Source of the DNA: UBA2137 sp037968575 | GTDB lineage: Bacteria; Pseudomonadota; Alphaproteobacteria; Micavibrionales; Micavibrionaceae | DNA: 13,174 nucleotides | Assembly: GCA_037968575.1 (NCBI GenBank) | Contig: JBBKVR010000003.1 | Location: 1 to 13,174, forward strand | Direction: 5' to 3' | The notes under the pieces: model-generated | What the model was told of the DNA's origin: nothing | What the model saw: the letters and a program-made list of their open reading frames with translations, nothing else | Databases searched by the model: none | Position numbers and translations under genes: made by a program | In this document: piece after piece, positions 1-5,855 of the stretch | How positions within the stretch are numbered: position 1 is the stretch's first letter | How the letters are laid out: every line of letters begins with the position of its first letter

Positions 1-225
1 GACCTTCTAATTGATCGTATCTTGAAACGCGCAGAGGAAGAAGGCCGTTCAGACGACAATGTAGAGGCATTTAAGACAAGGCTAGCTGCTTACCGTGCTT
101 ATTCAGGTGAAGTTTTGCCCTATTACAAGGAAAGAGGTCTGCATACACGCATTGATGGCGTGGGCACGATTGAAGAGGTTACAAATGCTCTTCAAAATGT
201 CCTTGAAAAGGCACAAGCAGCCTAA
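1..225 (+). CDS. adk: Adenylate kinase, C-terminal part (5' end outside window)
   Basis: The reading frame is open from the first base and gives the last 74 residues of adenylate kinase, the cytosolic enzyme that interconverts ATP, AMP and ADP. The segment begins in the strand and helix before the CORE return: 'GRSDDNVEAF' carries the family's Arg-x-Asp-Asp after the LID domain, and a second Arg follows 11 residues later (R16 and R27 of the visible part), the spacing of the two phosphate-contacting arginines in the E. coli enzyme. It continues with a PYY motif and a 'DGVGTIEEV' end typical of the family. No start codon is visible, so the gene is partial only because the window cuts it. Its position just before rpsM is the usual alphaproteobacterial order (secY-adk-rpsM). 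The product call is secure; the length of the full protein cannot be given. Confidence 0.95.
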   Translation, partial: DLLIDRILKRAEEEGRSDDNVEAFKTRLAAYRAYSGEVLPYYKERGLHTRIDGVGTIEEVTNALQNVLEKAQAA

Positions 226-270
226 GGTTTACCTAAGGTTTTACCCCTTAAAAAACATCACCTTTTTCTG

Positions 271-298
271 TTGACATGGGTGTGTGAATGCATATACT
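271..298 (+). promoter_or_regulatory. Strong sigma-70 promoter for rpsM-rpsK-rpoA-rplQ
   Basis: TTGACA at 271-276 is a perfect -35 box and TATACT at 293-298 is a near-perfect -10 box, with a 16-base spacer. Transcription would start near 305, about 120 bases before the rpsM start codon. It lies between adk and rpsM, so the last four genes of the ribosomal cluster can be transcribed separately from the adk side. Read directly from sequence; use in vivo is inferred. Confidence 0.8.
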
Positions 299-304
299 GC
301 GCCA

Positions 305-411
305 GACTTCGTGTGAAAGCCTAGTTTTCATGCGTGTTATAGGCTTACAAACCGGAGATTTTCAGCTAGTTAAGCAAAATTAGTACGGTTTGGTTTGAAA
401 TTTTTAACACT
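305..411 (+). promoter_or_regulatory. Structured 5' leader of the rpsM operon (candidate ribosomal-protein-responsive element)
   Basis: Two perfect 7-bp inverted repeats sit next to each other. The first is AAGCCTA (317-323) with TAGGCTT (340-346). The second is CAAACCG (348-354) with CGGTTTG (386-392), whose interior can add ATTTT (358-362) with AAAAT (376-380). The first hairpin's loop contains GTGTTA (334-339), exactly complementary to TAACAC (405-410), which ends one base before the Shine-Dalgarno AAGGAG (412-417). A pseudoknot at that place could hide the ribosome site. In E. coli the rpsM leader is a pseudoknot controlled by S4; the same logic here is an inference, and the sequence is not recognisably the E. 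coli element. Confidence 0.45.
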
Positions 412-423
412 AAGGAGAAGCAT

Positions 424-795
424 ATGGCTCGTATTGCGGGTGTAAATGTTCCTGATAATAAACGCATTACTATTGCTCTGACCTATATTCATGGGATTGG
501 GCGCACAATGGCACGTCAAATTTGTAAGACAACTGGTCTTGACTTCACACGTCGTATGAAGGATTTGACTGAAGATGAACTCAATACAATTCGTAAAGAA
601 ATTGAAACAGACAAGTACCTGATTGAAGGTGAGCGCCGTCGTGAAGTTTCAATGAACATCAAGCGTTTGATGGATATGGGTTGCTATCGCGGTCTTCGTC
701 ACCGTAAAGGTATTACAGTTCGTGGTCAAAATACGCGCACGAACGCCAGAACTCGTAAGGGTCCTGCCAAACCAATCGCTGGTAAGAAGAAATAG
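424..795 (+). CDS. rpsM: 30S ribosomal protein S13
   Basis: This 123-residue protein is S13, which sits in the head of the small subunit, contacts S19 and 16S rRNA, and forms bridges to the large subunit. The N-terminal 'MARIAGVNVP' and the helix-hairpin segment 'YIHGIG' (residues 21-26) are hallmarks, followed by a coiled region and the basic tail with 'GLRHRKG' (90-96) and 'TNARTRKGP' (106-114). Family members usually have 'LPVRGQ' where this one has 'ITVRGQ' (97-102), a mild variation in an otherwise highly conserved stretch. The start is fixed by AAGGAG at 412-417, six bases before ATG. It is the first gene after the promoter at 271-298 and is followed after 13 bases by rpsK. Confidence 0.98.
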   Translation: MARIAGVNVPDNKRITIALTYIHGIGRTMARQICKTTGLDFTRRMKDLTEDELNTIRKEIETDKYLIEGERRREVSMNIKRLMDMGCYRGLRHRKGITVRGQNTRTNARTRKGPAKPIAGKKK

Positions 796-808
796 GGGGG
801 ACTGAATA

Positions 809-1192
809 ATGGCAAAAGCACCACAAAAGAAAAAAGTTAAAAAGAATATTGTAGAAGGTACGGCTTATATCGTTGCAACCTTTAACAACACTCTTGTCAC
901 AATCACTGATAAACAAGGAAACACAGTATCTTGGTCGTCTGCTGGGACTATGGGTTTCAAAGGCTCTCGTAAATCAACACCTTTCGCGGCGCAAATGGCT
1001 GCCGAAGATGCTGGTCGTAAAGCACAAGAGCATGGACTGAAGGAATTGGATGTCAATGTGAAGGGGCCTGGAAACGGTCGTGAATCAGCATTGCGTGCCT
1101 TGGGTTCAGCAGGATTTACAATCAAATCAATCGTGGATACTACACCAATTCCACATAACGGAGTAAGACCATCTAAACGTCGTCGCGTATAG
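809..1192 (+). CDS. rpsK: 30S ribosomal protein S11
   Basis: This 127-residue protein is S11, part of the small-subunit platform near the mRNA exit (E-site) region, where it contacts S7 and S18 and 16S rRNA. The diagnostic blocks are all present: 'ATFNNT' near residue 24, 'GFKGSRKSTPFAAQ' near 50, 'VKGPGNGRESALRAL' near 85, and the C-terminal 'TPIPHNG' with the basic 'KRRRV' end. The Asn-Gly in that last motif corresponds to the site where E. coli S11 is known to form isoaspartate; the following residue is Val here rather than the common Cys. The ribosome site, AGGGGGG at 794-800, overlaps the rpsM stop codon and lies eight bases before ATG, so the two genes are probably translationally linked. 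Confidence 0.98.
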   Translation: MAKAPQKKKVKKNIVEGTAYIVATFNNTLVTITDKQGNTVSWSSAGTMGFKGSRKSTPFAAQMAAEDAGRKAQEHGLKELDVNVKGPGNGRESALRALGSAGFTIKSIVDTTPIPHNGVRPSKRRRV

Positions 1193-1235
1193 AGTTAGGT
1201 CAAAATTTTAGGTTAGTCGAAAGGAAGAACGAGAT

Positions 1236-2264
1236 ATGTTGAACATTAACAAAAACTGGCTAGAGCCAATCAAACCAAATAGCATCGATATTAGTAACGA
1301 GAAGAACAATGAGTTTAGTGCAAAACTTATCCTTCAACCGTTCGAGCGTGGCTTTGGTCTGACACTTGGTAATGCTCTTAGACGTATTCTCCTTTCATCA
1401 ATTCAAGGTGCCGCTGTTACAGCTGTTCAAATTGATGGTGTTATGCACGAATTTTCATCTATTGAAGGTGTCCGTGAAGATGTAACTGACATCGTATTGA
1501 ATATTAAAGCCTTATCAGTTCGCATGCATGCTGATGGTCCTAAGAAAATGCGCCTGAATGTCAAAGGTCCATGTGAAGTGACTGCTGCTCAAATTGAAGC
1601 GGGTGCAGATATTGAAATTATGAACCCTGATCTTGTGATTTGTACTTTGGACAAAGGTGCAAGCCTGAATATGGAATTGACTGTTAATACAGGTAAAGGC
1701 TACATGCCTGCCTCACAAAACAGACCGGAAGAAGCACCAGTTGGTCTTATTCCTGTTGATTCTGTTTTCTCACCAGTTCGTAAAGTGACATATGAAGTTG
1801 AAGATACACGTGTTGGCCAGGTGACTGACTACGATAAATTGACACTTCATGTTGAAACAAACGGTGTTGTTACTCCTGAAGATGCAGTTGCATTTGCTGC
1901 GCGTATCTTGCAAGAACAACTTCAAGTCTTCATCAACTTTGAAGAGCCTAAAGAGGCTGCCAAGGAAGAGGAAGAAGAGGCTCTACCATTCAACCGTAAT
2001 CTTCTCCGTAAGGTTGAAGAACTTGAATTGTCAGTTCGCTCAGCAAACTGCTTGAAGAACGACAACATTGTTTACATTGGTGATTTGGTTCAAAAATCAG
2101 AAGCAGATATGCTTCGTACACCAAACTTTGGTCGTAAATCTTTGAATGAAATTAAAGAAGTTTTAACTCAGATGGGTTTGCACCTAGGCATGGAAGCTGA
2201 AGGTTGGCCACCTGAGAATATTGATGAGCTTATCAGCAAAGTGGAAGATCCATTTAGCGCCTAA
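1236..2264 (+). CDS. rpoA: DNA-directed RNA polymerase subunit alpha
   Basis: This 342-residue protein is the alpha subunit, whose dimer nucleates assembly of beta and beta'. Residues 1 to about 235 form the N-terminal dimerisation domain, with the highly conserved 'GFGLTLGNALRRILLSS' block at 39-55. A flexible acidic linker (237-249) contains five consecutive glutamates. The C-terminal domain (about 254-318) binds UP-element DNA and activators: 'LSVRSANCLKNDNIVYIGDL' at 265-284 contains the Arg (R268) and Asn (N271) equivalent to the DNA-contacting R265 and N268 of E. coli, and 'NFGRKSLNEIKE' at 297-308 completes the helix-hairpin-helix. The tail with 'WPPENI' is the alphaproteobacterial form. 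Start supported by AAGGAA at 1221-1226, nine bases upstream. The length is normal. Confidence 0.98.
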   Translation: MLNINKNWLEPIKPNSIDISNEKNNEFSAKLILQPFERGFGLTLGNALRRILLSSIQGAAVTAVQIDGVMHEFSSIEGVREDVTDIVLNIKALSVRMHADGPKKMRLNVKGPCEVTAAQIEAGADIEIMNPDLVICTLDKGASLNMELTVNTGKGYMPASQNRPEEAPVGLIPVDSVFSPVRKVTYEVEDTRVGQVTDYDKLTLHVETNGVVTPEDAVAFAARILQEQLQVFINFEEPKEAAKEEEEEALPFNRNLLRKVEELELSVRSANCLKNDNIVYIGDLVQKSEADMLRTPNFGRKSLNEIKEVLTQMGLHLGMEAEGWPPENIDELISKVEDPFSA

Positions 2265-2279
2265 GTTTACTGATTTAAA

Positions 2280-2356
2280 GGGCGTTGTTGCCCGACCAGT
2301 TTTCTAACCCCTAAATTACGGGTGGTCACACTGGACATGTAAAATGGTTTCACCCG
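2280..2356 (+). promoter_or_regulatory. Structured rpoA-rplQ intergenic region
   Basis: The 128 bases between rpoA and rplQ are longer than the other gaps in the operon and contain inverted repeats: GGGC (2280-2283) with GCCC (2290-2293), and CGGGTG (2319-2324) with CACCCG (2351-2356) enclosing a 26-base loop. CCAGT (2296-2300) is complementary to ACTGG (2330-2334) inside that loop, so alternative folds or a pseudoknot are possible. There is no T-run, so it is not a terminator. A role in RNA processing or in setting L17 expression is only an inference. Confidence 0.3.
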
Positions 2357-2392
2357 ATTGAGGCCGTAGCTTGAAAAGAAAAGGATGAGTTT

Positions 2393-2989
2393 ATGAAACA
2401 CCGTATTAAACAACGCAAACTGGGTCGTAAGTCACAACACAGAAAAGCAATGTTTGCTAATATGTCGGCAGCGCTTGTGAAGCACGAACAAATTGTGACA
2501 ACTTTGCCAAAAGCAAAAGAACTTCGTCCTTTTGTTGAAAAGCTTATTACGCTCGGTAAAAAAGGCGGACTTGCCAATTACCGTCGTGCGATTTCAATTA
2601 TGCGTGATGAAACGCAAGCCAAGAAAATCTTTGATGTTTTGGCTGCACGTTACAAAGAGAGACAAGGCGGATATATTCGTGTTCTGAAAGCTGGCTACCG
2701 TTACGGTGATGCTGCGCCTATGGCTGTGATTGAGTTTGTTGATCGTGATGAAAGTGCCAAAGGTGCTGATAGTGGTCCTGCTGCTTCTGAATTTGAGCAA
2801 GAGAAAGCAGCTAATACACAAGCAGCTAAAGAAAGTGCAAAAGCTAAAGGCGAAAAAGCTAAAAAATCAGAACCAAAAAGTCCAGAAGCCAAAAAAGCTC
2901 CTGCGAAGAAGAAAGCTGAAACTAAAGCTAAGCCTCAAGCAACGCCTAGTAAACCTGCTGCGAAAAAAGCGCCATCGAAAAAAGATTAA
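2393..2989 (+). CDS. rplQ: 50S ribosomal protein L17 with long lysine-rich C-terminal tail
   Basis: L17 lies at the base of the large subunit near the exit-tunnel side and binds 23S rRNA. Residues 1-118 are a standard L17 core: 'MKHR' start, 'KLGRKSQHRKAM' (9-20), 'TTLPKAKELRP' (36-46), 'ALVKHEQI' (27-34), and the terminal strand 'MAVIEFVDRD' (110-119). E. coli L17 has 127 residues; this protein has 198. The extra part (about 120-198) is low in complexity, first acidic and serine-rich, then made almost only of Lys, Ala, Pro, Glu and Ser with repeated 'AKK' and 'PAK' units, resembling histone H1-like tails. The tail is in frame with no frameshift sign and the gene ends 26 bases before a good terminator, so it is probably real. 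Start supported by AAGGA (2381-2385), seven bases before ATG. Confidence 0.97.
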   Translation: MKHRIKQRKLGRKSQHRKAMFANMSAALVKHEQIVTTLPKAKELRPFVEKLITLGKKGGLANYRRAISIMRDETQAKKIFDVLAARYKERQGGYIRVLKAGYRYGDAAPMAVIEFVDRDESAKGADSGPAASEFEQEKAANTQAAKESAKAKGEKAKKSEPKSPEAKKAPAKKKAETKAKPQATPSKPAAKKAPSKKD

Positions 2990-3015
2990 GCTATTTGGCT
3001 TAGAGAGATTTCAAG

Positions 3016-3040
3016 AAAGCGGCCTTCGGGTCGCTTTTTT
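3016..3040 (+). terminator. Rho-independent terminator of the ribosomal operon
   Basis: A 9-bp stem, AAAGCGGCC (3016-3024) with GGTCGCTTT (3029-3037) and one G.U pair, closes on a UUCG tetraloop (3025-3028) and runs into six T (3035-3040). This is a textbook intrinsic terminator, 27 bases after the rplQ stop. The next gene converges on it from the other strand and stops at 3042, so the hairpin can also serve that gene, although its loop becomes CGAA and the T-run is poorer in that direction. Confidence 0.93.
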
Positions 3041-3041
3041 A

Positions 3042-3698
3042 TTAGTTAAACGCAGGTGAATTGGTTGGAATTATAGGGAATATGCCTAAATCTATTTCAT
3101 CACTCCTATTGTCAGGAAGAGGTGGTAAAGGTTGTGGGTATTGCAATAGACTCTTCACTCGTGAATGCGTGATACCTAAATCTGGAACAAGTTGTTTCAA
3201 TGCATTGGAAAGTTTTTCCATTGAGAGATCATAGCGATCTGCAAGCTCTTTAGCTTTTTTAGGGTTTTCTTCGGCGAATTGTCTATTACGTTCAATATGA
3301 CGATTGTCCATATTATCAGCCAATTTAACGAGTATGGATCGCCAATCTCCTATACCAATTATCAAATCAATTCTATCTTGATATGGGCGGTTTATGGTTT
3401 CGTTCTTACTTATATTCTTAATAATCTGGATTGTAGATTCTGGATAACCAAGAACACTAAGGAGTTCTGGCGTTACGTCTTTATCTTTGCAATCCTCAAG
3501 AACATCATGAAATAACGCAGCAATAAGAGTTTCTTCATCTGCTTCTGGCCACAAGCGTAGAACATTTTCCATTGTACGAAGGGGATGGTAAAAATAGGGG
3601 TAGACTGGATCTAATTGCTCCGCATGAAACTGAACCATTAACTCTACAGTTTGTTCTACTGTAGGAGATTGCCGCGAAATTGTAGTTAGATAAGTCAT
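3042..3698 (-). CDS. HD-domain metal hydrolase, small (p)ppGpp-hydrolase-like
   Basis: A 218-residue soluble protein with the HD_4 pattern of RelA/SpoT hydrolase domains. Visible are 'YHP' with H38, 'LFHDVLED' with H64-D65 and E68-D69, and 'VKLADNMDN' with D128. The spacing H-26-HD-63-D closely follows the metal ligands and the catalytic Glu-Asp of the stand-alone alarmone hydrolase Mesh1. There is no synthetase or TGS/ACT domain, so it could only degrade, not make, alarmone. After about residue 185 comes a proline-rich tail ('QPLPPLPDN') of unknown role. It is monocistronic and convergent with rplQ. The ribosome site before the ATG is weak. Other nucleotides are possible substrates; the HD fold and metal site are more certain than (p)ppGpp itself. 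In many alphaproteobacteria this place between rplQ and rarA holds a DegP-type protease gene. Confidence 0.8.
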   Translation of the reverse strand: MTYLTTISRQSPTVEQTVELMVQFHAEQLDPVYPYFYHPLRTMENVLRLWPEADEETLIAALFHDVLEDCKDKDVTPELLSVLGYPESTIQIIKNISKNETINRPYQDRIDLIIGIGDWRSILVKLADNMDNRHIERNRQFAEENPKKAKELADRYDLSMEKLSNALKQLVPDLGITHSRVKSLLQYPQPLPPLPDNRSDEIDLGIFPIIPTNSPAFN

Positions 3699-3741
3699 AA
3701 TGAACGCAACCTAGCATAGAAAAAATCAAAATCAATATATT

Positions 3742-3769
3742 TTTACATATTACAAAAAACGAATATAAA
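3742..3769 (+). promoter_or_regulatory. Promoter of the rarA operon with a GANTC site at the start point
   Basis: TTTACA (3742-3747, five of six matches to the -35 consensus) and TATAAA (3764-3769) are separated by 16 bases. Transcription would start about 3775-3777, and GACTC at 3773-3777 lies there. GACTC fits GANTC, the CcrM methylation sequence used with GcrA for cell-cycle control in many alphaproteobacteria; that link is inference. Confidence 0.6.
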
Positions 3770-3810
3770 AGGGACTCGCAAGTGTCTATCGTTCGCGCTA
3801 TGTTCTTACC

Positions 3811-5133
3811 ATGACATCTACATTATTTGATACCGAAGAAAACACGACACAGCAAAACGATAATAACCGTCCTTTGCCTGATGTTTTGCGCCCTAAAACG
3901 TTAGATGACGTGATTGGGCAAGATCATATTATTGGTGAAGATGCTTCTTTGAGAAAGATGCTAGAAGGCGGAAAACTGGCCTCACTTATTTTCTGGGGAC
4001 CCCCAGGATGTGGGAAAACAACGTTAGCCAGAATACTTGCCGACCACACAGATTTACATTTTGAGCAAATATCAGCCATTTTCTCTGGTGTAGCTGATTT
4101 AAAAAAGGTCTTTGAATCTGCCAAAATTAGAAAAAAAAATGGACAAGGTACTCTATTATTTGTTGATGAAATTCATCGCTTTAATAAGTCACAACAAGAT
4201 GCTTTTTTACCAGTGGTTGAGGATGGAACAATTACTCTCGTTGGGGCAACGACTGAAAACCCCTCGTTTGAATTAAATTCTGCGGTTCTATCGCGTTGCC
4301 AGGTGATGGTATTGAAACGCCTTGATGATGAAGCGTTAGGGCAACTCCTTCAACGCGCAGAAAAACACTACAAAAAACCACTACCTTTAACAGATGAAGC
4401 ACGCGAGTCTCTTAAGGCGTTGGCCGATGGTGATGGACGCTACATTTTAACGCTCGCCGACCAAGTTTTTACGCAAGCAAATGATGAAGCGCCGTGGAAT
4501 CAGGAAGCATTGTTTAAGTCTGTCCAAAAACGTGCGCCCTTATACGACAAAAAGGATGATAGTCATTATAATTTGATTTCAGCACTTCATAAATCCATGC
4601 GTGGCTCTGATGTTGATGCGGCTCTGTATTGGTTCTCACGTATGTTGGATGGTGGTGAAGATCCGCGCTATATTGGACGACGTATGGTGCGCATGGCAAT
4701 TGAAGACGTTGGTATGGCCGATCCACAGGCTTTGCAGGTTTGTCTCAATGCATGGGAGACATATGAGCGTTTAGGTTCACCCGAAGGTGAATTAGCACTT
4801 GCTCAGGCTATGATTTATCTGGCAACGGCTCCTAAGTCCAATGCGGCATATTCCGCGTCAAAAGCAGCTATTCGAAGCGCAAAAGCAACGGGTTCTCTTA
4901 TGCCACCCAAACATATTTTAAACGCACCGACAAAATTGATGAAAGACGAAGGATACGGCAAAAACTATGCCTACGACCACAACACGGCAGAAGGCTTTTC
5001 GGGACAAAATTACTTTCCAGACGAAATGGAGCGTGAAATATTTTATGATCCGCCTGAGCGAGGGTTTGAACGCGATATAAGAAAACGCCTCGATTACTGG
5101 AGCAAGTTAAGAGAGAAAAAGAATAATGAGTGA
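3811..5133 (+). CDS. rarA: Replication-associated recombination protein A (RarA/MgsA), AAA+ ATPase
   Basis: RarA is a homotetrameric clamp-loader-like AAA+ ATPase, related to eukaryotic WRNIP1, that acts at stalled replication forks and interacts with SSB. The 440-residue length is normal. After a short variable start comes 'LRPKTLDDVIGQDHIIG' (26-42), Walker A 'GPPGCGKT' (63-70), Walker B 'LLFVDEIHRF' (115-124), sensor 1 'GATTENP' (145-151) and the Arg finger region 'SRC' (161-163). The C-terminal helical tetramerisation part includes 'GGEDPRYIGRRMVRMAIEDVG', a family signature. The start ATG has no clear Shine-Dalgarno; it overlaps the stop of a four-codon minigene (3800-3814). It heads a tight operon and overlaps csaA by eight bases. 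Confidence 0.97.
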   Translation: MTSTLFDTEENTTQQNDNNRPLPDVLRPKTLDDVIGQDHIIGEDASLRKMLEGGKLASLIFWGPPGCGKTTLARILADHTDLHFEQISAIFSGVADLKKVFESAKIRKKNGQGTLLFVDEIHRFNKSQQDAFLPVVEDGTITLVGATTENPSFELNSAVLSRCQVMVLKRLDDEALGQLLQRAEKHYKKPLPLTDEARESLKALADGDGRYILTLADQVFTQANDEAPWNQEALFKSVQKRAPLYDKKDDSHYNLISALHKSMRGSDVDAALYWFSRMLDGGEDPRYIGRRMVRMAIEDVGMADPQALQVCLNAWETYERLGSPEGELALAQAMIYLATAPKSNAAYSASKAAIRSAKATGSLMPPKHILNAPTKLMKDEGYGKNYAYDHNTAEGFSGQNYFPDEMEREIFYDPPERGFERDIRKRLDYWSKLREKKNNE

Positions 5134-5464
5134 GATTACATTTGACGACTTTATGAAAGTTGATGTTCGCGCGGGTACAGTTGTAGATGTGCAGGATTTT
5201 GCCGAGGCTAAAAAACCTGCTTTAAAACTCTTCATAGATTTTGGTGGTGAGCTGGGCGTCAAAAAAACATCTGCACAAATCACACAACATCATTCGAAAG
5301 AAAGTCTTATGGGTAAGCAGGTTATGGCTGTTGTGAATTTTCCACCACGCCAAATCGGACCTTTTATGTCCGAGGTTTTGACATTGGGTTTTCACGATGA
5401 AGACGGTTTTGTAAAGCTTGCTTATCCAAGTGGAGATGTTCCTAACGGCTCAAGGTTGTGCTAG
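5126..5464 (+). CDS. csaA: CsaA-like tRNA-binding domain protein
   Basis: A 112-residue single-domain protein with the EMAP-II/Trbp OB fold also found at the C-terminus of bacterial MetRS and in YgjH. It matches CsaA closely: 'FDDFMKVDVRAGTV' (6-19), 'KKTSAQITQHH' (46-56), and the dimer-interface and binding signature 'NFPPRQIGPFMSEVL' (71-85), ending with 'PNGSRL'. CsaA of Bacillus was described as having chaperone-like and preprotein-binding activity; the fold itself points to structured RNA binding, so the biological role is uncertain. No signal peptide, so it is cytosolic. It begins eight bases inside rarA (GAGAG at 5111-5115 may be the ribosome site) and ends ten bases before crcB. The family call is firm. 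Confidence 0.93.
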   Translation: MSEITFDDFMKVDVRAGTVVDVQDFAEAKKPALKLFIDFGGELGVKKTSAQITQHHSKESLMGKQVMAVVNFPPRQIGPFMSEVLTLGFHDEDGFVKLAYPSGDVPNGSRLC

Positions 5465-5474
5465 AAAGATTGCC

Positions 5475-5855
5475 ATGCAAACAATTTTAGCAATAGCAGC
5501 GGGCGGAGCAGTTGGTGCAGTTCTTCGCCATTTTTCAAATAATAGTATTGCACTGTTATTGGGAACATCATTTCCGTTTGGGATTTTACTGATAAATATT
5601 ATTGGTTCATTTTTAATGGGGTGTGCAGTATCGGCTTTTGCATATGGATGGGATTTATCCCAACATATGAAGATATTTTTGACTGTGGGACTTCTTGGTG
5701 GGTTTACAACATTTTCGGCATTTTCGTTGGACGTCATAAACTTAATTGAGAAACATGCTTATATGTCAGCAGGCATATATGTGTTTGCTTCTGTTGTTGT
5801 ATCTGTCATTGCTTTGGTTGCTGGAATGTTAATTGTTAGACAGGTGATGACATGA
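5475..5855 (+). CDS. crcB: Fluoride channel CrcB/FluC
   Basis: A 126-residue inner-membrane protein with four hydrophobic helices (about 4-20, 30-52, 66-90, 98-121) that forms a dual-topology dimer exporting fluoride. Signatures are 'GGAVGAVLRHF' (10-20), 'PFGILLINIIGSFLMG' (34-49, with the pore-lining Asn41) and 'GLLGGFTTFSAFSLD' (72-86), which holds the phenylalanines and the central sodium-binding turn. The frame stays open upstream to an ATG at 5418, but that start would add 19 non-family residues inside csaA; the ATG at 5475 gives the normal length and N-terminus. No fluoride riboswitch precedes it, as expected for a gene buried in an operon. Its stop overlaps the next start in ATGA. Confidence 0.96.
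   Translation: MQTILAIAAGGAVGAVLRHFSNNSIALLLGTSFPFGILLINIIGSFLMGCAVSAFAYGWDLSQHMKIFLTVGLLGGFTTFSAFSLDVINLIEKHAYMSAGIYVFASVVVSVIALVAGMLIVRQVMT

Noticed and set aside
226..270. Terminator after adk
   Set aside because: TAAGG/CCTTA and A-run/T-run pairings are short and not followed by a T-run; the direct repeat of CCTAAGGTTT at 221-241 is too short to interpret.
2730..3059. Lysine/leucine-rich 109-codon frame overlapping the rplQ tail
   Set aside because: It is a frame shadow of the A-rich, repeat-like codons of the L17 tail; it has no ribosome site, and it runs through the terminator.
5418..5474. Upstream start for crcB at 5418
   Set aside because: It adds 19 residues that overlap csaA and do not match the CrcB N-terminus; ATG 5475 gives the normal protein.
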